Below are positions 27,151 to 35,186 of a DNA stretch of 64,000 bases, piece by piece; position 1 is the stretch's first letter; the number at the start of each line of letters is the position of its first letter. A program made the position numbers and the translations under genes. The notes beneath the pieces were generated by a model. It had not been told where the DNA came from. It saw only the letters and a list, made by a program, of their open reading frames with translations, and made no database searches. Source of the DNA: MED-G20 sp038108155 (GTDB taxonomy: Bacteria > Bacteroidota > Bacteroidia > Flavobacteriales_D > Parvicellaceae); the NCBI GenBank assembly GCA_038108155.1, contig JAYNHP010000003.1, forward strand, positions 25,334 to 89,333, given 5' to 3'.

Positions 27151-29217
27151 ATGGGAAGAGTATCTTTTAAAAATATTGAACTAGATATTTCCAATTTAAA
27201 TGAAACATCATTTGGACATGAAAATTTCATAGCTGGAACTGCTCCATTTCTTAAAGGCCCCTATTCTTCTATGTACTTAACTAGGCCTTGGACAATAAGG
27301 CAATATGCAGGATTTTCAACTGCAGAAAAATCGAATCTATTTTATAGACAAAATTTAAAAGCTGGTCAAAAAGGTCTTTCAGTAGCATTTGACTTAGCTA
27401 CACATAGAGGATATGACTCTGATCATGAGAGAGTTTCTGCAGATGTCGGAAAAGCAGGTGTTGCAATCGATTCTGTAGAGGACATGAAAATATTATTTGA
27501 TAAAATACCTTTAGATAAGATGTCCGTTTCTATGACTATGAACGGAGCTGTACTTCCCATAATGGCTTTTTATATAGTAGCTGCAATAGAACAAAATGTA
27601 GAATTGGAAAAATTAACTGGTACTATTCAAAATGATATTCTTAAAGAGTTCATGGTTAGAAATACCTACATCTACCCTCCTAAGGAAAGTATGAGAATTG
27701 TTGGTGACATATTTAAATTTACCTCTAAAAATATGCCAAAATTTAATCCTATAAGTATTTCTGGTTACCATATGCACGAAGCTGGTGCAAATGCAGAAAT
27801 AGAATTGGCCTATACTTTAGCAAATGGATTAGAATATGTGAAAAAAGGGATTGAAGTTGGTTTAGATATTGATGAATTTGCCCCTAGACTTTCATTTTTT
27901 TGGGGAATTGGAATGAATCAATTCACTGAAATTGCAAAAATGAGAGCTGCTAGAATGTTGTGGGCAAAGATCATTAAGAAATTTAATCCTAAAAATCCAA
28001 AATCAATGGCTCTAAGAACCCATTGTCAAACCTCAGGATGGAGTTTATCTGAAAATGATCCTTATAATAATATTGCTAGAACTTATATTGAAGCAATGTC
28101 AGCTGTACTAGGTGGAACACAATCCTTACATACCAATTCTTTAGATGAAGCCATAGCACTACCTAGTGAAAATGCAGCTAGAATAGCAAGAAACACACAA
28201 ATTTTTATTCAAAATGAAAATAAAATATGTAATACTATTGATCCCTTAGGAGGTTCTTTTCATTTAGAAAAACTAACCAATGACATAGCAAATAAAGCAT
28301 GGGATTTAATTCAAGAGGTGGAAAATCAGGGGGGAATGACCAAAGCTATTGAAATGGGATTACCTAAAATGAAAATTGAAGAAGCAGCAGCAAAAAGACA
28401 AGCAAAAATTGATAGCGGAAAAGAAATAATAGTCGGTCTAAATGCCTATAAATCTGAAGATGATCAACAGGTAGATATTTTAGAAATTGACAACAAAAAA
28501 GTTAAAGAAAATCAAATCAATAGAATTACTAAAATTAAATCGGAACGGAACCAAGAAAAAGTAAACAAGATTTTGGAAGAACTATCACTAGCTGCCAAAA
28601 ACAACACTGGAAACTTACTAGAAATTACTGTAAGAGCTGCTAAAGAAAGAGCAACTTTAGGGGAAATATCTTCCGCCTTAGAAAAAGAATTTGGTAGATA
28701 CAAAGCTACAGTAAAAAGTATTTCTGGTGTATATTCTAAAGAAATTATGGAAGATGAAAAATATAAAAAAGCTTTAGAACTCACCAATGAGTTCGAGTCT
28801 GTTGTTGGAAGACGACCAAGAATAATGGTTGCTAAAATGGGACAAGATGGGCACGATAGAGGAGCAAAAATTGTTGCTACATCATTTGCTGATATTGGTT
28901 TTGATGTAGATATCGGATCTCTATTTCAAACTCCTAAAGAAGTTGCTAAAAGTGCCATAGAAAATGATGTTCATATTATTGGAGTTTCTTCACTAGCAGC
29001 AGGTCATCTTTCCTTAATCCCGGAATTAATAAAAGAACTTAAAAAAATTAATAGAGAAGATATTATGATTATTGTTGGTGGTGTTGTTCCAAAAAAAGAT
29101 TACCAATTACTTTTTGACATGGGAGTTGCTGCAGTATTTGGTCCTGGAACAGTAATTTCTGAAGCTGCTCAAGATATAATAAAAATAATGCTTAAAGGTT
29201 TCTTGAAAAATGAGTAA
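27151..29217 (+). CDS. mutB: Methylmalonyl-CoA mutase, large (catalytic) subunit
   Basis: 688 residues. The TIM-barrel substrate domain has MYLTRPWTIRQYAGFSTAE, DLATHRGYDSDHERVSADVG and MTMNGAVLPIMAFYIVAA; RTHCQTSGWSL carries the conserved active-site histidine. The C-terminal B12-binding domain has the cobalt-ligand motif DGHDRG (D566-H568-D569). It interconverts methylmalonyl-CoA and succinyl-CoA with adenosylcobalamin. It overlaps the small downstream gene by 8 bp. I see no cobalamin riboswitch in the short region ahead of the operon. Confidence 0.97.
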   Translation: MGRVSFKNIELDISNLNETSFGHENFIAGTAPFLKGPYSSMYLTRPWTIRQYAGFSTAEKSNLFYRQNLKAGQKGLSVAFDLATHRGYDSDHERVSADVGKAGVAIDSVEDMKILFDKIPLDKMSVSMTMNGAVLPIMAFYIVAAIEQNVELEKLTGTIQNDILKEFMVRNTYIYPPKESMRIVGDIFKFTSKNMPKFNPISISGYHMHEAGANAEIELAYTLANGLEYVKKGIEVGLDIDEFAPRLSFFWGIGMNQFTEIAKMRAARMLWAKIIKKFNPKNPKSMALRTHCQTSGWSLSENDPYNNIARTYIEAMSAVLGGTQSLHTNSLDEAIALPSENAARIARNTQIFIQNENKICNTIDPLGGSFHLEKLTNDIANKAWDLIQEVENQGGMTKAIEMGLPKMKIEEAAAKRQAKIDSGKEIIVGLNAYKSEDDQQVDILEIDNKKVKENQINRITKIKSERNQEKVNKILEELSLAAKNNTGNLLEITVRAAKERATLGEISSALEKEFGRYKATVKSISGVYSKEIMEDEKYKKALELTNEFESVVGRRPRIMVAKMGQDGHDRGAKIVATSFADIGFDVDIGSLFQTPKEVAKSAIENDVHIIGVSSLAAGHLSLIPELIKELKKINREDIMIIVGGVVPKKDYQLLFDMGVAAVFGPGTVISEAAQDIIKIMLKGFLKNE

Positions 29218-29650
29218 TAAAAAATCAAAAAAAATAATTCTAAAACAATTGGAATATCCAAGCAAAGTACTTATTGCTTGGAGAGAAGCTATTGGAGGAA
29301 ATGATGAATTTAGAGATTTTTTAATTAAAAGTCCCTACAAGGAATTAGGTATATTTTGTTTTGCTATTTTGAATGATAAAAAATCTAGAAAATGGTTGCT
29401 AGATAATAACTATGCTCATCTACTTGCAACCATCGAGGGAATTGAAGGTAAAGAATCTGCATTGGTATTTCTTAAAAAAAATGGATTTGATTTATTATTC
29501 CACTTTGCAAGAAGTGCAGACTCTTGGGAAGATTCACAAATTTGGTTGCAAAAAAAAGACAAATTATTATATGCTATTTCCCTAAAAATAGAATATATAA
29601 AGGATGAAATTGAATTAAGAAATCAAGATCCTCACAAAATAAATCCATAA
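29210..29650 (+). CDS. Conserved hypothetical protein in the methylmalonyl-CoA mutase operon
   Basis: 146 residues, basic at the N-terminus and predicted helical. Segments such as KSRKWLLDNNYAHLLATI and WEDSQIWLQKKDKLLYAI resemble each other (W-L-x5-L-x-A-I), suggesting two or three helical repeats. No membrane helix or catalytic motif is seen. It overlaps mutB by 8 bp, so it is translated with the mutase. It ends exactly where the convergent 29651 gene ends, with no gap. Function unknown; a mutase chaperone or stability factor is only a positional guess. Confidence 0.65.
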   Translation: MSNKKSKKIILKQLEYPSKVLIAWREAIGGNDEFRDFLIKSPYKELGIFCFAILNDKKSRKWLLDNNYAHLLATIEGIEGKESALVFLKKNGFDLLFHFARSADSWEDSQIWLQKKDKLLYAISLKIEYIKDEIELRNQDPHKINP

Positions 29651-30187
29651 CTATCGAATTAATTGAATGGCTTCTGCAGCATCAATTATGTCTTCTGAAA
29701 CAGAATCTTTTTCTGCTTGTTCTATTTCATTTTCTATTTCTTCAACAGTTTTTGTTGGTTCATGAGAATTTTCATTGTGAGTTGAATCTGATGCATGAAC
29801 TTCAGATGAGTGTGATTCTCCATCGTGACTGTCTTCACCGCCGATTGTCAAGTAAAAGCCAAAACCACCACCACCTAGAGCAAGTATTAAACCAATTATT
29901 ATAAATAATTTCTTTTTACTCTTTTTTGGAGTTGGAGCTTCAGTGCTAGATTCTAAGACTATTTCTTTTTCTTCTGCATCTACGGAGGAACTTACAGACT
30001 TTTTAACTGGTGGAGCAAGATCTTTAACTTTTAGTTTTTTAGGTCCTCCTTTAGCGTATATCTCTTCCAATCTAGCCATAACAGCATCTTCATCTTCTCT
30101 AAAGGTTCTGGTAATTCTTTTGGCTAAGTAATAGCGATCTGGATCGTTTTTTAAGAAAAAATTTTGAACTTTTACTAAATATGACAT
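29651..30187 (-). CDS. Single-pass membrane protein with histidine/serine/glutamate-rich tail
   Basis: 178 residues. The N-terminal ~45 residues are charged and helical (FLKNDPDRYYLAKRITRTFRE), then a Pro/Lys/Ser linker, one transmembrane helix at about residues 92-112 (KLFIIIGLILALGGGGFGFYL), and an external tail rich in His, Ser, Asp and Glu (SHDGESHSSEVHASDSTHNE). I do not recognise a family. The tail could bind divalent metal ions or be disordered. It is separated from the DUF2797 gene upstream by 63 bp. Function unknown. Confidence 0.65.
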   Translation of the reverse strand: MSYLVKVQNFFLKNDPDRYYLAKRITRTFREDEDAVMARLEEIYAKGGPKKLKVKDLAPPVKKSVSSSVDAEEKEIVLESSTEAPTPKKSKKKLFIIIGLILALGGGGFGFYLTIGGEDSHDGESHSSEVHASDSTHNENSHEPTKTVEEIENEIEQAEKDSVSEDIIDAAEAIQLIR

Positions 30188-30250
30188 AATTGATCTTTTT
30201 TTTAAATATATAAAAACTAATAATAAATAAGTTGTTGCTGGTTAATTATT

Positions 30251-31063
30251 TCAATATGAAAGTTCTATTAAATATCCAGAATGTCTTCTTACATTAAAAA
30301 CTAAGTCATTCTCGAATAACAAATATTGTCCTTTAATCCCCACCAGTTTTTCTTCGATTTCTGAAATTTTGTCCAAATTTAAAGACTTTACTTTTTCAGG
30401 ATATTTTATTACAGGGAAATTAATATCATAAAGACTTTCATCTTTTACTAAGTACTGTTTAAATTCTTCGTCAACATAAGGGAATAATTCTTCTCTTAAA
30501 GAAATTAAAGAATCTTGATTTATTTCATTTTGAAGCATTTTTCTCCAGTTGGTTTTATCACTTACATGTTTTTTTAGTGAAATTTCTATTGCCCCTGCTG
30601 CTTGTCTATAAGGAACTCTTGCTATGATGAGTGCTTGTATAGCACCTTGATCAATCCATCGTGTTGGAATTTGACTTTCTTTGGTAACACCAACTTTATT
30701 TCCGGCTGTTTTAGACAAGTATACAATGTGGGGCTTCATATGGTGTTCCATTTCCCATTCGTAATCTCTCAGAGCAACTCCTAAATGAATTTTACTTAGC
30801 TCTGGTCTAATAATACTTTCAACCGCTAAGGGAGAGGATTTAAAGGCATCGTAAGACATGCCTTCACCATAAGCTTTTCTAATTTTTTTACCAGTAACAA
30901 CACAGTTTATAATTCCAGAAAAAGAAATTTTAATAGTCCTTCCAATTAAATCGTTTAATTTTACTTTTAAAGACGGAACCGTTGAGTCGTAAAGGGGTAA
31001 AGCATATTCTACTTCATCTCTAAGTTCAGAGTGCATCTTTCTAATATTACCATAATGGTTCAT
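30251..31063 (-). CDS. DUF2797 family protein with degenerate zinc site
   Basis: 270 residues; an alternative start is the ATG at 31036. The C-terminal part strongly matches DUF2797: HIVYLSKTAGNKVGVTKESQ, then QIPTRWIDQGAIQALIIARV and KKHVSDKTNWRKMLQNE. Family members usually carry a zinc-knuckle of two CxxC pairs near residues 50-75. Here only C54 is left; the other positions read T57, S70 and A73 (INCVVT, GMSYDAF). It lies 27 bp after the TPR gene and forms an operon with gyrA. Function unknown. Confidence 0.8.
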   Translation of the reverse strand: MNHYGNIRKMHSELRDEVEYALPLYDSTVPSLKVKLNDLIGRTIKISFSGIINCVVTGKKIRKAYGEGMSYDAFKSSPLAVESIIRPELSKIHLGVALRDYEWEMEHHMKPHIVYLSKTAGNKVGVTKESQIPTRWIDQGAIQALIIARVPYRQAAGAIEISLKKHVSDKTNWRKMLQNEINQDSLISLREELFPYVDEEFKQYLVKDESLYDINFPVIKYPEKVKSLNLDKISEIEEKLVGIKGQYLLFENDLVFNVRRHSGYLIELSY

Positions 31064-31090
31064 AGAAGAGATAAGAGATTTTGAATAAAA

Positions 31091-32383
31091 TTAAAGTGAT
31101 TCAAGTTGTTTCTTAATCCTCGAATAGTTTTCCATATCGTCTAGGTTAAAATACAAACTTTTAAGCACTTTAAGTGTTGATTTATCATTTGGGGAAAAAG
31201 ATAAAACTCTCTCCAATAATGGAATTGCTTTTTTAAGCATATCATCGGCTTTTTTCATTTCAGACTCATATTTATCGCCTGAATAATCTCCAGCTACAGA
31301 TTTGTAAGTAATTGATTGGTTGTAATAAAGAGCTCCAAGATTATAATACGCATCTACATAAGTACTGTCTATTTTAATAGCATTTTCATAACCAGATATA
31401 GCCTTATTCATAAATTCGAAAGCAACCTCATGTTTATTTTCATCGTGGTATTTATTAGAAATATTATCATAAGTAACACCAATATTAAAATGTAAAATTT
31501 TATTAGTAGGATTAGATTCAATGGCATTTTCGAGAGCTAATTGAGCTTTTTCGTTATTGCCCTTAGAATACCAATAATTAAATTCTTCAATATTCAGAAC
31601 ATAATCTTTAGGATATCTTTCTTTTCCTTCTGCAATTATATTTAAAATTTGTTCTTCATCTTTCGTCTCACTTGCATTAAGTACTCTAATCATAGATTGG
31701 TACATCTCTGCTCCCTTACCATAATTATTATCTGCACACATTTTATAATATTTAAACGCTTCGTCTGTTTTTTTCATTTTTTCAGAAGATAGAGCAGCAT
31801 TTATCATAGCAAGAGTATCAGTTAGAGATAAAATATTATACATTTCAATTGCCATTTTAAAGGAGCTAAAAGCATTTTCATAATTCTTTTTAATAAAATT
31901 ATCAACACCAACATTAATAGATTGATTTCTGTATGTCATCATTTTATTTTTAATATCTGAAGTCCATTGTTTTTTAGTATCTAGTTCTAAGCATTTAGAA
32001 AAAGAACCAAATGTAGATTTCTTCATTTTTTCTTCACCCAAAGCAGAAACTTCATCAAAAATTGAGGAATTATACGGAGACATCATCCAGTAATCTAAAT
32101 AAATGGCTCCCCTGTAAAAATACATTTTAGTTTCGTCTTTTGACTTTACAAATGGAGTTTGTAATTGTTTGTTATAAGACTCGTCAATAGCTTTTTTTGC
32201 TTTAAGTAATATCGGAGTATTTTTTGCTAATTGAGTAGACCTTAAAGTAGAATCTGGAATTGATATCCATGAACTATTGTAATTGTTTCGAAACTCAGTT
32301 GCAGCTTCTGTTAACTGAAGTTTTTGAGCACTTCCAATTAATGTTAAGAGTATTAGTTTTACTAAAATAATGTGTTTTTTCAT
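31091..32383 (-). CDS. Exported tetratricopeptide repeat protein
   Basis: 430 residues. A signal peptide (LVKLILLTLIGSAQK) is followed by helical repeats. TPR-like units are clearest at 170-235 (YENAFSSFKMAIEMYNIL, AFKYYKMCADNNYGKGAEMY) and 265-420 (AQLALENAIESNPTNKILH, AYYNLGALYYNQ). TPR repeats mediate protein-protein contacts, here probably in the periplasm. It starts 10 bp after the gyrA stop, so it is in the gyrA operon. Its partner is unknown. Confidence 0.82.
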   Translation of the reverse strand: MKKHIILVKLILLTLIGSAQKLQLTEAATEFRNNYNSSWISIPDSTLRSTQLAKNTPILLKAKKAIDESYNKQLQTPFVKSKDETKMYFYRGAIYLDYWMMSPYNSSIFDEVSALGEEKMKKSTFGSFSKCLELDTKKQWTSDIKNKMMTYRNQSINVGVDNFIKKNYENAFSSFKMAIEMYNILSLTDTLAMINAALSSEKMKKTDEAFKYYKMCADNNYGKGAEMYQSMIRVLNASETKDEEQILNIIAEGKERYPKDYVLNIEEFNYWYSKGNNEKAQLALENAIESNPTNKILHFNIGVTYDNISNKYHDENKHEVAFEFMNKAISGYENAIKIDSTYVDAYYNLGALYYNQSITYKSVAGDYSGDKYESEMKKADDMLKKAIPLLERVLSFSPNDKSTLKVLKSLYFNLDDMENYSRIKKQLESL

Positions 32384-32393
32384 TTTTTATTTA

Positions 32394-34991
32394 TTATTCG
32401 TTATCGTTGTTTGAATCATCATTAGATGTATCCGTTGAATGATCGTTGGAATCTGTAGAATTAACTGAATCTTCTGCAGTTGAATTTTCAATTCTTTCAA
32501 TATTTTCATCGATTATTTCCTCTTCGTCGTCTTTTTCAACTTTAGCAACGGCTGCAATCTGATCTTTTCCTTTAAGATTAATCAATTTAACCCCTTGAGT
32601 AGCTCTTCCTTGTGATCTTATATCTGCAACGTGCATTCTTATTGTTAATCCTGATTTATTTATAATCATTAAATCATCTTCATCGGTAACAGATTTAATA
32701 GCAATTAAATTTCCTGTTTTTTCTGTAACATTAAGTGTTTTAACTCCTTTTCCTCCCCTGTTGGTCACTCGATAAATTGGTTCATTAGTTTCTGGATCGT
32801 TAAGTAAAGTTCTTTTTCCATATCCATTTTCAGAAACAACCATAATAGTTCTAGAAAAATCTTGGGCACATACCATTCCGATAACTTCGTCTCCTTCAGA
32901 AAGAGTAATACCTCTAACACCAGATGCAGTTCTTCCCATTGAACGAACTTTAGATTCATTAAATCTAATAGCTCTACCAGATTTAATTGCCATCAGAATT
33001 TCACTTTCTCCATTGGTTAATTTAGCCTCAAGTAATTCATCTCCTTCTCTAATTCCAATAGCGTTAATACCATTCGTTCTTGGTCTAGAATAAGCCTCTA
33101 AACTTGTTTTTTTAATGATTCCTTTTTTGGTACACATTATAATATAATTATTAGATGTGTACTCTTCATCTTTTAAATCTTTAACTACAACATAACCTTT
33201 TACTTTATCGTCTTGTTCAATGTTTATAAGGTTTTGAATAGCTCGACCTTTTGCTGCCTTGTTACCCTCTGGAACTTCGAATATACGCATCCAAAAACAT
33301 TTACCTTTTTCTGTAAAAATTAAAAGCCAATTATGGTTAGTTGCAACAAATAATTCTTGTAGGAAATCTTTATCTCTAGTAGCAGAACCTTTTGAACCAA
33401 CTCCACCTCTATTCTGTACTTTATATTCGTTAAGGTTAGTTCTTTTGATGTAACCAGCATGAGAAATTGTGATTGCAACTTCTTCATTTGGAATCAAATC
33501 CTCAATCTTCATTTCATTGGCAGAATATTCAATGATTGATCTTCTTTCATCACCAAATTTTTTCTTAACTTCTTCCAATTCAGTCTTAATTATATCCATT
33601 CTTCTATCTTCTCTGTTAAGAATGTCTTTTAAATCTTCAATAACTTTCAATAAATCGTTGTATTCTGCTCTTAATTTATCTTGTTCTAAGCCCGTTAATT
33701 GTCTTAATCTCATTTCAACAATAGCTCTAGATTGAAGATCAGATAATTTAAACTTACTCATCAATTTTTCTCTAGCTTCATCAGGGCTCTTTGACGCTCT
33801 AATTAAAGCTATAACCTCATCAATATTATCTGAGGCTATAATTAAACCTTCCAATATATGAGCTCTATCTTCTGCTTTTTTAAGCTCAAACTTCGATCTT
33901 CTGATAACCACTTCGTGTCTATGGTCTACAAAATGAACGATTAAGTCTTTTAAGTTTAAAACAACTGGCCTGCCGTTAACTAAAGCAATGTTATTTACTG
34001 AAAATGAGGTTTGTAGCGATGTATACTTGAATAATTTATTTAAAACAACATTAGGGATTGCATCTCTTTTAATTTCGTATACAATTCTCATTCCATTCCT
34101 GTCCGATTCGTCTCTAATTTCAGATATACCAACTAACTTACCTTCACTTACCAAAGAAGCAGTCTTTTGTATCATATCAGCTTTATTAACCTGATATGGA
34201 ATTTCAGTTACTATAATAGCTTCTCTGTTTTCTCTAATCTCTTCAATGGTGGCTTTTCCTCTCATTACAATTCTACCCTTCCCTTCATGAAAAGCATTTT
34301 TCACACCTTCGTAGCCGTAAATAGTACCACCGGTAGGAAAATCAGGTGCTTTTATGAATTCCATTAATCCATCTATGTCAATTTCTTTATTGTTAATGTA
34401 TGCTATCGTACCATCTATAACTTCTGTTAAATTATGAGGAGCCATATTGGTAGCCATACCAACTGCAATTCCTGATGATCCATTTACTAATAAGTTAGGT
34501 ATTCTGGTTGGCAGAACTGATGGTTCACTAAGAGAATCATCAAAATTGGGCGAAAAATCGACTGTATCTTTTTCTAAATCTGAAAGCAGTTCTTCTGCAG
34601 TTCTTTTAAGTCTTGCTTCTGTATATCGCATAGCAGCAGGGCTATCTCCATCTACCGAACCGAAGTTACCTTGACCATCTACCAGCGGATATCTTAAAGA
34701 CCAATACTGAGCCATTCTGACCATAGTGTCGTAAACAGAAGAATCGCCGTGTGGATGGTACTTACCTAGAACATCCCCAACAATTCTAGCTGATTTCCTA
34801 AAAGAACTATTAGATCTTACACCAAGTTCAAGCATTCCATAAAGAACTCTTCTGTGTACAGGCTTTAAACCATCTCTTACATCAGGAAGTGCTCTAGAAA
34901 CAATAACAGACATTGAATAATCAATGTAAGCCGTCTTCATTTCATCCTCAATACTTACAGGAATTATTCTTTCACCGCTCTCTTCGCTCAT
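32394..34991 (-). CDS. gyrA: DNA gyrase subunit A
   Basis: 865 residues. Landmark residues are the catalytic tyrosine Y123 (AAMRYTEAR) and the quinolone-region HPHGDSSVYDTMVRMAQ, where S84 and D88 (E. coli S83 and D87) are the susceptible-type residues. The C-terminal pinwheel includes the GyrA-box-like QNRGGVGSKG and repeated xGRxxxGV blades. It ends with a ~45-residue acidic, Asp/Asn/Ser-rich tail. With GyrB it introduces negative supercoils. It heads an operon with the TPR and DUF2797 genes. Upstream is a variant -7 box at 35023-35030. Confidence 0.98.
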   Translation of the reverse strand: MSEESGERIIPVSIEDEMKTAYIDYSMSVIVSRALPDVRDGLKPVHRRVLYGMLELGVRSNSSFRKSARIVGDVLGKYHPHGDSSVYDTMVRMAQYWSLRYPLVDGQGNFGSVDGDSPAAMRYTEARLKRTAEELLSDLEKDTVDFSPNFDDSLSEPSVLPTRIPNLLVNGSSGIAVGMATNMAPHNLTEVIDGTIAYINNKEIDIDGLMEFIKAPDFPTGGTIYGYEGVKNAFHEGKGRIVMRGKATIEEIRENREAIIVTEIPYQVNKADMIQKTASLVSEGKLVGISEIRDESDRNGMRIVYEIKRDAIPNVVLNKLFKYTSLQTSFSVNNIALVNGRPVVLNLKDLIVHFVDHRHEVVIRRSKFELKKAEDRAHILEGLIIASDNIDEVIALIRASKSPDEAREKLMSKFKLSDLQSRAIVEMRLRQLTGLEQDKLRAEYNDLLKVIEDLKDILNREDRRMDIIKTELEEVKKKFGDERRSIIEYSANEMKIEDLIPNEEVAITISHAGYIKRTNLNEYKVQNRGGVGSKGSATRDKDFLQELFVATNHNWLLIFTEKGKCFWMRIFEVPEGNKAAKGRAIQNLINIEQDDKVKGYVVVKDLKDEEYTSNNYIIMCTKKGIIKKTSLEAYSRPRTNGINAIGIREGDELLEAKLTNGESEILMAIKSGRAIRFNESKVRSMGRTASGVRGITLSEGDEVIGMVCAQDFSRTIMVVSENGYGKRTLLNDPETNEPIYRVTNRGGKGVKTLNVTEKTGNLIAIKSVTDEDDLMIINKSGLTIRMHVADIRSQGRATQGVKLINLKGKDQIAAVAKVEKDDEEEIIDENIERIENSTAEDSVNSTDSNDHSTDTSNDDSNNDNE

Positions 34992-35022
34992 AATCTATAA
35001 TTTTATGTTTTTTTAAGATAAA

Positions 35023-35030
35023 CGAAAGTA
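35023..35030 (-). promoter_or_regulatory. Variant -7 element for gyrA
   Basis: The minus strand reads TACTTTCG, one mismatch from TAnnTTTG, with ~30 nt to the gyrA ATG at 34991. The assignment is tentative. Confidence 0.35.
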
Positions 35031-35070
35031 TCATTTCTTTAACCATAATTACAAGTGTTTTGTCAAACAT

Positions 35071-35079
35071 TTATCCACA
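35071..35079 (+). promoter_or_regulatory. Single DnaA-box match in the gyrA-clpC intergenic region
   Basis: TTATCCACA is a perfect match to the DnaA-box consensus. It is flanked by TTTTGT and ACAAAA, a partial inverted repeat. I see only this one box in the 195-bp divergent region, so it is more likely DnaA-mediated regulation of gyrA or chance than a replication origin. Confidence 0.35.
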
Positions 35080-35107
35080 AAATCATGTGCGAAAAGCAAA
35101 TATTATG

Positions 35108-35140
35108 AACAATTAACAAAATTGTTGTTGATTAAATTTG
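35108..35140 (+). promoter_or_regulatory. clpC promoter: TAAATTTG -7 element with upstream inverted repeat
   Basis: The -7 box TAAATTTG is at 35133-35140, with a leader of about 42 nt to the clpC ATG. Immediately upstream AACAATT (35108-35114) and AATTGTT (35120-35126) form a 7-bp inverted repeat with a 5-nt loop, where the -33 region should be. That arrangement fits an operator site for a stress repressor or activator, but no known regulator sequence is recognised. Confidence 0.5.
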
Positions 35141-35186
35141 AAACGAATGTTTTAAATATGAAAAACAATATTAATTTTGATAGAAT

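Noticed and set aside
32394..34991. Small ORFs opposite gyrA, htpG, clpC and mutB
   Set aside because: They have no motif, lie inside well-conserved genes, and follow from the base composition of the real frame.
35071..35079. Perfect DnaA box as evidence for oriC
   Set aside because: Only one box, with no cluster, no unwinding element and dnaN far away; not enough for an origin.
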